Origin: Effrenium voratum
Lineage: Eukaryota; Sar; Dinophyceae; Suessiales; Symbiodiniaceae
Assembly (NCBI GenBank): GCA_963377175.1
Contig: CAUJNA010003738.1
Location: 1,346,501-1,410,500, forward strand
Reading direction: 5' to 3'
DNA: 64,000 bases
Below are positions 42,560 through 52,479 of this stretch, piece by piece. Within the stretch, counting starts at the first letter, position 1; the number at the start of each line of letters is the position of its first letter. The notes beneath the pieces are model-generated. The model saw nothing but the letters and a program-made list of their open reading frames with translations. It had not been told where the DNA came from and searched no databases. Both the position numbers and the translations under genes were made by a program.

Positions 42560-44860
42560 CGCATACAGAGTCATAAATAGGTTGTGGGCAAGCGTTGCGC
42601 AGGAAACTCGTAAGGGACGCGCTGAAACCTGTCGCGTCACCGAGGAGTGGGTCCTGCTGCTTTTCTTGCGGTTGCCATGGACTTCGACCCAGCACAACAC
42701 ACGCCCGGTTCAACCAAAGCGAAACCAAACCAACAAGGAAGCCATCGGAGGTCCCACCCAAATCGGGAGGGTCGGCCCAACTCAACCAGAAAGAGGCTCT
42801 CACACGTTGCGACCCAATGCCCTCACCTTGCAATTGGCCGAAGCCGACGCTGTGATCTCATCTCACCCTGATCTCACAAGAGCCAACCGCATAGCGTTCG
42901 ATCCAACATGTCCGGCTGCAGGCAGTCTGAGATCCTTCTAGGTGTCTCCTTTGAGGGTACGCTTTGGGGTTGTTAGGGGAAAAGCACAAGGACGCCAATC
43001 GATTTTGGGGTATCCCTTCTTGTAAGACGCCGCCTCCTCCGAAAACAATAAGATATATATATATATATATATATTTAAAAAATGCAGTGCCAGCGGCACG
43101 CGCATCTCCTATGCGCGATCGAGACCTCCGTGGTTTCAGATTGGTCCCCTTGAGTGCGCCAAGTAGTGGAAGCTCCCAGATGGGTGTTTCTTTCCCTTTG
43201 GTTTCCGTCAATCCCCCCACTCCAAGCCCAAGTGCAGCGCCATTGCGTCTCCTCGCTGGCGAAACCTGACGCGACTGCAGCAACTCACCGGCGCTGACTG
43301 AGTCATCGACTGATTTGCTCGGACCTAGCTCCGTCCACTGATGTCCAAAGGGTCCAAGATATTACCTTCCCACCAGTCAGGGAAGCTGGCAATCGGAGGG
43401 TTGAAGATGACAGTCCTTTTGGGCTTTGGCCAATGTCCGCTTCGTGATTGTTGCAAAGAGCCTTTTGAGTGGTTGAAAAGTAACTTGAAATCGAATCCCC
43501 CCCCCACTTTGGGGGTGTTCCTGCATTTCGGACACGAACCCCTATGCAGCCAGCCCCCTTTTGGCAATGGACCCTCTTGTTGATGTGATGCTTTGTTTTG
43601 TCTCCAAATGAGACATGAACTCCCCAAATAACATCCCGTTGAACCCACCCGTCCCCCCCCCAAAAAAAAGATGGACAACTCCCAAAAAGGACATGTTGTT
43701 GCTTCCACGCGCAGCCCCAAAATGGTCCTGTTTCCTGTTTGCGCTCAAAAACAAACCTTTTGTGTGGATGACATCGAAACAAAGAACTACATCCATGTCA
43801 GACACTGAACCCATGAGTGTCCGCCATACTCTAAAAGGCGAGGCAATGAGCCACTCTCCAACGTGTCTGGCTCCATGGTCGGTGATTTACTCTATTATCC
43901 TCAAGGTTCCGTCTGATCAGGCGTCTAAAATCGGCTTCTTCTGGAAGTGGCAGGTTTTGCTGGAAGTTGCGGGTGCAGGGTTGGTTTCTCCTTAAAACAC
44001 CACCCAAAAGGGGGTGCCCGAGTTTGAAAAACAAGCATATCAAGTCCATTAACAACCACCTAATTGCCCATGGGACGCTGGAAAGTCAGCCGGAGGGAGA
44101 AAAACAAAAGGGAGCCATCCTGCTTCTTGGTGAGAGCCTTTCTTTCCGACCCACCTCCTTTTCTTGGTCCAAAAGGTAGAGTTCAAGCTACACAGGTTCG
44201 CTTTTGCAAAAACACTAGGGCCCAACTCTCACTTGCTGAGTCCCACCGCCAAAACAGAAGAAGAGCACACATGTCCAAGGCCTATGATCACCTCACTTCC
44301 TGAGTGGATCAGCCAAAAACAGCAACCACACTTTTGGTTCACCACTAGACTGGTCCAAACCCAACTGACGGAACTGGGACTTCGGGAGCGCGAGTTCCAG
44401 GTGGCCAGTCCCGACCCCCGCGCCTGACTCCAGGGACCGAAGCTTGGGGAAGGCGGCGAAGCCTGGCCGAGCGACGGTTTTTTGGGTCGACATCTTTTGG
44501 GTCTTGGGGTGAACTTCTGGTTTTGGGGATTGGAAAAAAAACACACTTCGGCTTGAAGTGGACCCCAAACCCAGTTGCTCCTTGTGTTTTTTGCTTTGGG
44601 GTAGTCCGCGGACGCGGGAGGTCGGTTAGACACCAGGATGCTTTCCTGAAGCTCTGGAAAATCCTAAGAGACCTTCATCCTGGCCGGAATCCCTCATTTC
44701 ACCTGGCTGCATTTTGTGCAGGTATGACCAAGACGTTGCGAAATGCAAAAAGACCAGCGACGCAACAGGCCTTCAAGCGAGGGTCTATCCGAATTTCTGC
44801 GAACCCATCCAAATCAATACTAAACCCAAAACCCCCAGCCCTGTGCTCTTGAGCCATTTT
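42560..44860. other. Mixed stretch with weak exon-like islands
   Basis: At 42,820-42,930 the plus strand reads LTLQLAEADAVISSHPDL. At 44,355-44,480 both strands are open with good bias (minus LRSLESGAGVGTGHLEL; plus LTELGLREREFQVASPD). An AT tract lies at 43,052-43,073, and 42,950-43,045 resembles a family F repeat. No splice sites decide the exons. Confidence 0.35.
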
Positions 44861-44870
44861 GGGTACAAAT

Positions 44871-44977
44871 GGCTGTGGGTCAAAAATTGGTACCCAAACT
44901 GGAACCCTCGTAAATGGAATGCAGGACTAAAACCTGCGGTCCAATTCCTGGCAGCTTAACTTTGACCCATACCCAAA
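44871..44977. repeat. Dispersed TIR element family A, copy 1
   Basis: About 107 bp, ends GGCTGTGGGTCAAAA and TTTGACCCATACCC, with internal AAAACCTGCGGTCC. See the other copies at 45805, 50010, 57524 and 61940. Confidence 0.85.
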
Positions 44978-45029
44978 CGGAAGAGCCGCCCTTGGAGGGT
45001 GCTGGCTTGGGTGTTGGTCATCTTGACTT

Positions 45030-45137
45030 CCATTTGGTTTTTCGGCCCCTGGAAAAAATGAGAACATATGTACAGTAGTCATAAATTCCTTTCAAAACCA
45101 ACAAGGGACAACAACACATATTCACTTCAGCAAATGG
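45030..45137. repeat. Dispersed TIR element family G, copy 1
   Basis: Left CCATTTGG..., core CCCCTGGAAAAAATG and CCAACAAGGG, right AGCAAATGG. The ends are more diverged than in 48954-49047. Confidence 0.7.
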
Positions 45138-45500
45138 CTCTCTTGAGGCTCCGCCCACCGAAGTCAATGCTTTGAGCCATCTCGACCGGGTCCGCCTCCC
45201 GGCACTTCGCCCAGGGTGCAGCCCAGCTCCAGCCAGTCCTGGCGAGTTGATCGGCAGAACTACTCCAGTGGATGGGCAAAAAAACCTGAGCAAGTGGATG
45301 TTTGCTCACTTGCCCAAAGGACCCAGAAATGAAAGGTTAACCTTTTGGGGCCATGACTAAAACTAGACCAAAAAGGAGAAACCAAAACGTCAAAAGGTCG
45401 GCTTTGGGCAACTGAGTTTGTGGTGTTTCTTTTGTGCTTTTGTTTGGTGCTGCTTCTTTTTGACCTGCACTTTGAACCCATGGGTACAAAGGTTGCTTGC

Positions 45501-45605
45501 TGCTCCCCAGCGAAAAGTGACTAACTTTTAGTGGTATACGGAAAACCCAAATTTTGTTGGCAAAAAGTGAAAGTGCTAACATCCAAGCAAAATGCACCAA
45601 AGGGT
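45501..45605. repeat. Dispersed repeat family D, copy 3
   Basis: TATACGGAAAACCCAAATTT, then CTAACATCCAAGCAAAATGC, as in the copy at 26140-26257. Confidence 0.85.
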
Positions 45606-45697
45606 ACTATTCGATTCGCCTGCAATAAGCAACAAACGTTATGGTTTCCCGTTTCTTTGGTGGCGCAGGATTTTGTCCGTCCACAGTATGGCTGCTG

Positions 45698-45775
45698 GAT
45701 TGAGGGTACCCTCTTTGGGCTCGTGTCAAAGGAGACACAAGGGAAACAGCCACCATTGTGGGGCGCACTGCCGGA
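45698..45775. repeat. Dispersed repeat family F, copy
   Basis: GAGGGTACCCTCTTTGGGC, then TCAAAGGAGACACAAGGGAA. Left part only. Confidence 0.6.
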
Positions 45776-45804
45776 AAAAAAAAAAAAAGCCGGCAAGATA
45801 TGGG

Positions 45805-45920
45805 TGGCGGTGGGTCAAAAAAAGGGGGAAACCCCGAAATGGTACCCTGGACAAAGGAAACCATGGAGCAAAACGCTAAGACTTGCGGTCTCCTGGTGGC
45901 TGAATCTTGACCCATAGCCA
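45805..45920. repeat. Dispersed TIR element family A, copy 2
   Basis: Left GGCGGTGGGTCAAAA, right TCTTGACCCATAGCC, with internal GGAAACCATGGAGCAAAAC. Confidence 0.8.
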
Positions 45921-46107
45921 TATGCACCACCAAAGGACGCAAGCCCTGCACAGAGTGGTAAACGATCGCTTCAGCTGCCCTGGTTGCCGCCCCCGAACGG
46001 AATACGCAAAGCATGACTCCTGGCAAGGCAGAGCGAATCAACAACTTACTAAGTGAGGTCTCAATGGTAGTCAAAGGCCAAAAAGAAACAAGTGCAAGGA
46101 AATGCAC

Positions 46108-46150
46108 GGTGCCTGCGATGAAATTCATGCCCTGGCAGTATCCCCCATTT
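46108..46150 (-). CDS. Exon fragment with TBC (Rab-GAP) signature
   Basis: The minus strand encodes GGYCQGMNFIAGT. G-Y-x-Q-G-M-N is the diagnostic core of TBC domains, which activate GTP hydrolysis by Rab proteins in membrane traffic. A GT (46,106-46,107) follows, so the exon probably ends there. The upstream limit is unclear because a family F repeat adjoins. The frame stays open to about 45,950, but the later part has weak codon bias. The catalytic Arg and Gln fingers would lie in other exons. Confidence 0.5.
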
Positions 46151-46154
46151 TGAT

Positions 46155-46280
46155 ACGCACCCATATGGCTGCATTTGTTGAGGGTACCCTTTTTGGGACT
46201 GTTTCAAAGCGAAACCCGAGAGAAGACCACCATTTTTGGCCCCTCTATTTTAAGACAAGCCCATATGGAGGTTTCTCGAA
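46155..46280. repeat. Dispersed repeat family F, full-looking copy
   Basis: Ends CACCCATATGG and CAAGCCCATATGG. Core GAGGGTACCCTTTTTGGG, then TTTCAAAGCGAAAC. Confidence 0.7.
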
Positions 46281-46299
46281 ATGGTGCTTCGACCCCCTC

Positions 46300-47870
46300 C
46301 TTGTTTGGTGATTAAAGGCAAACCGACAGGAAACCACCCAAAGGGAAAGATTCGTACTTGAGAAACGTCCGTATTCATGACATGTGGGGAGAACCCTTAT
46401 AAGGTGGACACTGGGGGGCTATCTTACCATGTTTTTGGGGGTTGGTTGTTTAGGGTTCGTGGCTTCAAAATTGACACCCGCAACCACTCCGGCGGGATAC
46501 GATCACCATGGGCGCCCCAGAACCTGGAAAGTCTGATGCTGCCACAAAGTGGCATATAAGCCGCATCAAACTCACATACCTCAACATGCCGAACGAATGA
46601 GAGAAAGGCTGCCCATTCCGGACCTCGCCCGCGAAGTATCGAGACCTCTGCAAAGGGCAATCCACCTTGGCAGCAAGGGCTCGGACGAGGGCTGCCGTTC
46701 CTGCGCTGTGCTGACAAGGCCATACACTGTGTTGGCAAATTTTCCCTAACAGGCACCTCCTCGGAAAGGCGACGTGGTGCGTTTGATTTGCCAGGAGATA
46801 CCATCTACAAGGGGCCCTCTCAGTTTTGTTGGCAGCCCCAAGTGTATCGCACTCGAAGCACACGTGCAATTGATGACTCTATTTAACACGCTGTAGCCGC
46901 AGCAGGAACCACACCATCGACGATCTATACATTTCGCGTTGTATGTTGTCTGCCCTTTTCACATTGTGCCAATGCAGGCTCTGTCTCTCAAAGTGAGTAT
47001 CTCGCAAAACCGTTTGGCTTCTGAACTATAGATGGTCACAAAATATGGTTCCCAAGCTGTAGTGGCACCCTCAAAGCAAACGAAGAACCTACTGTTGCCT
47101 TACGAGACAAGTTGCACGCTCCCAGTTGGACACCCCTTCAATAGCAAATATGAGTCACTGCAGTATCACTCTTCCAAGGGCTTTGTTGACTCCGTCTCTC
47201 CTGCTTAATGGGGCTCTGCGAATTGCAACACTTGTGATGCCACCCAGTAGGTTAAAAAAAATCCAACCTCATTCCCATGAAGCCTGGTACTCAAGAGGAC
47301 ACAAAAGAGTTCGTAAGGCAGGAGCATTCTTGTCGCACTTGTTGCTGGGACTGTCCTGCTGCTGACCTTCATTTTCCCAGGCATTGCCTCCCAAGGGAAG
47401 CTACAAAGGGCTGTACGCGATACTACCCCGCACTGGGTCACCCTATCCAAAAACCCTCCAGCATATCCTAGAAAGGACCCCTCACGGACAAACGATATCC
47501 TCCCACCAACATGGAGGTGAACGACCCGATTTTCCACAAGGGAAGTAGTTTTCCAAAGGGAGCTTTGTTGCGCCTCTATGTTTCTCAGGAGGGTATGTTG
47601 CAAGGTTCCTGAATCCGAACATCGCGCCAATGCGCAGTGCGTTGCAATCGCATTTCCACTTCTGGGACTTCGGAAGGCCTTAATGACGAGCTCTCCATCT
47701 AAGGGGGTCCCTGCTACAGTGGGAACCAACCCCTCATTAGTCATCCCTTTACCTGGTGTAACATTTCACCTTTTTTTGTAAAAGCACGTTGGTGCCAGTT
47801 TGTCTATCCATCATCCACTGTGGGTGCAGCCTAAACTTGGCCAAAATCTCTAATTCCCACTCACTCTTTT
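46300..47870 (-). other. Low-bias open region, possible old transposon gene
   Basis: Two long minus-strand frames without G/C bias occur: 46,465-46,869 and 47,205-47,744 (179 codons, with GRISFVREGSFLGYAGGF). They read like protein but match no family I know. The region has few of the short repeats that fill the rest of the window. Confidence 0.3.
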
Positions 47871-48021
47871 CCAGCCTCTAAACTATAAAATCGATTCGGA
47901 GAACCCAGTGGGTGTCGTTTTTCGGGGCTACCCACCCCATGTTTGTGCGGTTCAACATGACACCAACAAGAACACCAACCACTTTTTGGGGGGGTCGCAA
48001 CCTCAAAAACGACACATCCCG

Positions 48022-48200
48022 GCGCCAAAATGTCGAGAGGTTGCGCTCGTTCTGGCGAGATCTGAGTTCCCGTGCTCCCTCGAACGAGACCTTCGTGGAG
48101 CCCGCCGTAGGGTCCGCAAGCAGTGCCTATGGCGGCGCCGGGAAACAGGGCGAGAAGCGATCCACGACATGGGAATTGGTCCATGTCCAAAGACGGCTGG
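48022..48200 (+). CDS. Exon-like segment, unknown protein
   Basis: The plus strand reads VERLRSFWRDLSSRAPSN, then ETFVEPAVGSASSAYGG and KRSTTWELVHV, with clear third-position G/C bias that the other strand lacks. The ends are not fixed by obvious splice sites. Confidence 0.5.
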
Positions 48201-48474
48201 CGTTTTTGTTGGTTTCCAGTTTCTCGTAATAAATAACTAAATAGCTGCCAAAAGAGGCTCCAAATCTCCAATGCTAGAAGCCAGCCTCGTTTCCGAGAAT
48301 GGGACAAATTCGAAGTTTGGGGCCCCCCATGTCCTCCTCAAACTAACAATAGACGGGTTTTTTGGTTTTTGCTAGTTGGGTCCAGCACATTCCAGTGCCT
48401 CATGTTTGTCCAATATGGTCCGTACATTGGCCGCCGCACATCTGATCTTGGCTCCAGCTTGATCCTTCTCTTTC

Positions 48475-48630
48475 TTTTGACAGCGCTCAGAAGCCATGGC
48501 TAGTTGGCTTCTGCGAGGCGTGCGGTTGCCTCTAGGGCGTCGACCCAAGTGCTTGGTTCGCCTTGCGGGAGCTCGGGCCCGGGCATCGAAATCCTGCAGC
48601 CTGGCACAGCTGCGAGGAGTCAAATTTTGA
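48475..48630 (+). CDS. Possible first exon with a basic, targeting-like N-terminus
   Basis: A pyrimidine-rich tract ending TTTTGACAG at about 48,482 is followed within 15 bp by ATG. The peptide MASWLLRGVRLPLGRRP continues Arg/Ala/Leu-rich with no acidic residues, like a mitochondrial presequence. It stops at 48,627 unless spliced. The minus strand is open too, reading AKIRCAAANVRTIL, which resembles the start of LINE-type endonucleases. Both readings are weak. Confidence 0.3.
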
Positions 48631-48691
48631 CACCAGGCTTGGCGTTGGCAATGCTGACCCCAGATTCATCAAGCAACCACCTGGATAGCCA

Positions 48692-48765
48692 AGTTGCGAT
48701 CGCTTTTTTCAGTCACTGTTGCTGGTTTTTTGGGGTGAAGTGGATGGAAAAAAGCGATCGCAACT
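48692..48765. repeat. Perfect 19-bp inverted repeat (hairpin)
   Basis: AGTTGCGATCGCTTTTTTC at 48,692-48,710 and its exact reverse complement at 48,747-48,765, with a 36-base loop. Each arm contains GCGATCGC. Confidence 0.95.
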
Positions 48766-48953
48766 GGATCGATCCGGGCAGTTTCTTCGGGGGTGTCAAC
48801 CTGGGTGAAATGTGGTTGGAATCAGACCACCGTTGGACGGGGGTGTTTTCCATGTTGATAAACTCCGGTTGAGTCATATGGGGTCATGTGTTAGAGGCGG
48901 GGAGCAACTCTGATTGGGCCAAACTAATATAAAGGACCCCTGAGCATATGCTG

Positions 48954-49047
48954 CCATTTGCTTAAGCCCCCTGGAAAAAATGGAAAAATGTCCAGTAATG
49001 ATGGATTCCCTTTAACACCAACAGGGAAAAAATTCTTAAGCAAATGG
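48954..49047. repeat. Dispersed TIR element family G, copy 2
   Basis: Perfect 13-bp ends CCATTTGCTTAAG and CTTAAGCAAATGG around CCCCTGGAAAAAATGG, then TTTAACACCAACAGGG. The best-preserved copy of its family. Confidence 0.9.
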
Positions 49048-49467
49048 AAGTGTGTCTCCTTTAAACGCCACCCAACAAGGGCCCAACCCCGAAAATCGTG
49101 AAGGGAGTTGCCACTGAAATGGTCTTCGAACGAAGGGTGGCTGTGAGTGGTTGAAGTTGCCGGCCGACATGTCCACAAGTGAGCCTGTAGACAACAAGAG
49201 ATTCAGAGTGTGTGTGTGTGTGTGTGTACGAAACAAGTCAAATCATCAAACTATTCCAAATCAATAGTGAAATCAAATGCCAGGCACCAAGAAGTACAAG
49301 TTACTTCCTAAAAACCAGGGACCAGCCTTTAAAAGGACACAGGGAACACCTGCCAAAGTCGGCATGAACGTCTTGGCCCTGGCCGAAGCTGCCCACTAGC
49401 TTCTTCGGCAGCAGCTCGTGTTGGGTAGCAGGAGTACGGCCATGGGGAGTGGACGTTCACTTACACA

Positions 49468-49568
49468 TGGCTGTGGTTATCAAAACCGTTTTGGGATCCC
49501 ATTTTGGTTGGTAGGTGAATCGGATGTTCACTGGGGGTTCGATTTGGATTTTGACCCATGGCCATATG
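49468..49568. repeat. Dispersed repeat family B, copy 4, inverted
   Basis: ATGGCTGTGGTTATCAAAAC at one end and TTTTGACCCATGGCCATA at the other. Inverted relative to 28931-29090. Confidence 0.85.
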
Positions 49569-50009
49569 GTCAAACAAGTCATGCATGGTGAAGCCGCCGT
49601 GGGCTTCAGCAAAAACAAACATGGGTCTTTCCTTTAGCTCAGCACCCCAGAATGGACAGTGGAAAACCCCGACTTTGAAGTTTGAAGACCCACCAGCACT
49701 GACGCTAAAACAGGCTCGTACCGTTTAAACACAACTCACTCAACCCTGCAAACAACAAAACGCGTTCCTCCAATCTTCTTCCTTCCCTTTGACTACCCTT
49801 TAGTTGCAGGGCCCACCCCACATATCCAAGAAAGCCCGCGCAGCTCCCCAAATCATATTGGGTTGTTCACAACGGGGGGGATCTCCAATCCGTAATCTGT
49901 AGTGGGAGACCACTACAACAACGGAAGCCGCTACAATCTAGCACAAGAACAAAAGAACTGATATTGAAGAACCCAACTAAACCTTGGCAGAAGAATACAG
50001 GACTCATTT

Positions 50010-50113
50010 GGCTGTGGGTCAAAATGAAACCACCAGGGGACCGCAGCTTTTAGTCCATGTTTCCTCTTACCAGGGCAAGCCATTTTGGGTACCTATTTTT
50101 GACAGGCACAGCC
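50010..50113. repeat. Dispersed TIR element family A, copy 3, inverted
   Basis: GGCTGTGGGTCAAAA left, TTTTTGACAGGCACAGCC right. The internal GTCCATGTTTCC shows reverse orientation. Confidence 0.85.
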
Positions 50114-50958
50114 ATTTCAAACACCCAAGTGAACCCTTGGGCTCCCTCTTTGCCCCAAATCTCTCGCTTCCGGCCCTGAGACGCGGAGGTACACCGCATC
50201 CCCGGGCATCCACAAGGCATCCTCGCCGCGTCGCTCCCCACACGTTGCGTTGCTTTTTGCCGAGGGTCCAAACCCGTGGCAAGTGGGTGATGTACCTGCA
50301 AGTGGTAGGTGACTTAATCCAGTAGGCTTTCATCCATTCAAAGTGCAGGAGTTCGTCCATCCACAGTGGGCCCCTTGTTGTGGACAGTCCTTTTGCAACT
50401 TGCGCTTTGGTTGACAAGATTTTGCATACCAAGAGGAACCCTGCATAGTGAGGGAAACATGTTTCCGATCATTCTTCGAGCGAGCGCAATGGAGGGTCCC
50501 AATCCGACCAAGTGCAAATCACCTCTGCAATAACGTGAACAGAAATAAGGATCGGCAACTTGAAACGATGCAAAATTGAAAGACTTGCTTCCTGAGCACC
50601 GCAGATTCTATTCAAAGCCGGGCTGTCAAAGACAGAGCGCTCGTCTAAGGTGCCTTGAAAGCCTCTACTATGGACGAGGCACGGAAAACACAAGGGATGG
50701 CAGTCCGGCAGCCCCGTGAAAAAAAGAAAAGAAACATCTGCGCCATGGTCAAGACTCATGTGGGCCGTGGTCATGGTAGGAATGCTTACCATGGTTGTCA
50801 AAACTTCCTTGGGGGTTTGATCACCATCCCACCCCACCAAGCCCAAGTTTTGGGCGCCTGAGCAGGCTTGGGCCAAGGCCATAAACCGCCATGGCTTGAA
50901 ATTTCTTCAAACAACCTCCTTTGGGTTTCTGAAAGCGGACCAGGACTTGGTACACATT
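50114..50958. other. No firm gene
   Basis: A low-bias minus-strand open frame (50,469-50,882) includes LPDCHPLCFPCLVHS. It is possibly decayed and unrecognised. Confidence 0.3.
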
Positions 50959-51095
50959 TGGCCGTGGGCTTCTCAAAACCCAAATCGTACCCCCGGTGAA
51001 CATCCGATTCAATCCAACCACTAACATGGGTCCTAAAATGCATGGTGAATGCACCTATCCCAAAATGGGATCCCAAAACGGTTTTGAGCCACGGC
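50959..51095. repeat. Dispersed repeat family B, copy 5
   Basis: GGCCGTGGGCTTCTCAAAAC left, CATCCGATTCAATCCAACCA core, AAAACGGTTTTGAGCCACGG right. Confidence 0.85.
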
Positions 51096-51181
51096 AGATG
51101 AGTCCTGTATTCTTATGCCAAGGTGTAGTTGGGTTCTTCAATACCAGTTCATTTGTTCTTGCGCCATGGCCATTTTAAGCC

Positions 51182-51322
51182 CCAGGGATCCGTGATACGT
51201 CTCGTCCGGACTCAAAAGCTCCTGCTGTGCGTAGGCGCCGTCGAGCCCCTGGAGCACGCAGCAGGAGTCCTGGGCAAACAAAAAATCGCGCGCAGCCTGC
51301 GGTCACGGTGCTGGGGGGTCCG
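51182..51322 (+). CDS. Exon-like segment, unknown protein
   Basis: The plus strand reads VIRLVRTQKLLLCVGAVE, then PLEHAAGVLGKQKIARSL, helical and with G/C-biased third positions. A GGGGTCC follows where a GT donor is possible. No family was recognised. Confidence 0.4.
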
Positions 51323-52350
51323 GTGGGTTCCCCATTCTCAACTCAATATCCGCCCGCTTCTTCTAGGATGTTGCTGGCTTCCCTGGGTTTGTGTTTGTGA
51401 AGTGTTCGGCAGATATTTTTTTCACTGTCTTGGGTTCCGGTGTGTTCCTGCTGTCATTCGTCTCAAAGCCATGAAGACACACCCACATCTGGCTCAGTCT
51501 TTCATTTTTGGCCGATTTTAAGGGGACGGCCTTCCAACTAAAAAGAAGAGGACACCACCAGCGGATCCCAACTCCATCGCCGGCCTCCCCTGGGATGTTG
51601 CTGGCTTCCAGTGGCTCTCTGTGTAAGATTTTTCTGATGCCAAAATGGCTTCGGATGACCAGAAAGGGGTGAGCACCGGCTGCTAACCAGATGCTTGCCA
51701 TTGTTTCAACGTCCTCGCGTAGGTATGCCCTTTGGGGTCAGTCGTGAAAAGCCCAATTTACAACGTGCTGGTTTGCTTCTCAGTGGAAAACCACGAAGAT
51801 CAAGCAAGCCTGGATTGGGATTGGGCTAAGAGGCAGGGGCCATTGCGTGCGATGTGGCGAGAGAATTCTGGGCTTTGTGAGGTGACAAGGGCAAAGAGAG
51901 GGGCGTGAAGGGCGCCACTTGCTTCGCAGACTAGGCATAGGCTCATGTCGTGTTCAACCAATGGGCCTTGCCAAACTAGAAACTGGCCGCAAGCATGTCG
52001 TGATTTCCTTTGGCTCCCCTTTCAAAGAGATTCAAAGGCTGCTGGGCTCGTTTGTTTTAGGACAACCCCATATACTGAGCGTCTGAAAAAGGAACTCCGA
52101 AATGGGCGGCTTCGTCAGGACTCCCTTCTCAAACAGCCTCAAAAAGGGTACAGGATAGGGTGGAGCCTCACACGCCCAGCCCATACTCAGGCTTCCAAAA
52201 CTACCCCCTCCCCCCGTAGTAAAGACTCGTTCCCCCTCAATCCCCCTTTTAAACAAACTCAAAAAGGGGCTGTTCTTGGTCTTGCTCTTCCCCCCCGAGC
52301 AACAGACTTGCCTTTTGTAGATTTGATGGAAACAGAAGCTGTTTTCAATA

Positions 52351-52470
52351 CTAGGTCCTCCAGTGAAGAGGTTAGATTTTTTGGGTACCAACTTTTCTCT
52401 GTAGTCTATTTTAGTAGGGGAACCCTCCCCAAAAAAAGAAACGGTAAAAGGGCGCTACTGGGGAGACCTT
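52351..52470. repeat. Dispersed TIR element family E, copy 3
   Basis: CTAGGTCCTCCAGT left and ACTGGGGAGACCT right, with the TAGTCTATTTTAGTAGGGG core. Confidence 0.9.
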
Positions 52471-52479
52471 GAATAGGTC

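Noticed and set aside
44848..44868. Dinoflagellate spliced-leader relic
   Set aside because: The word AGCCATTTTGG matches part of the leader, but the neighbouring bases diverge and it recurs near family A repeats (GCCATTTTGGGTAC).
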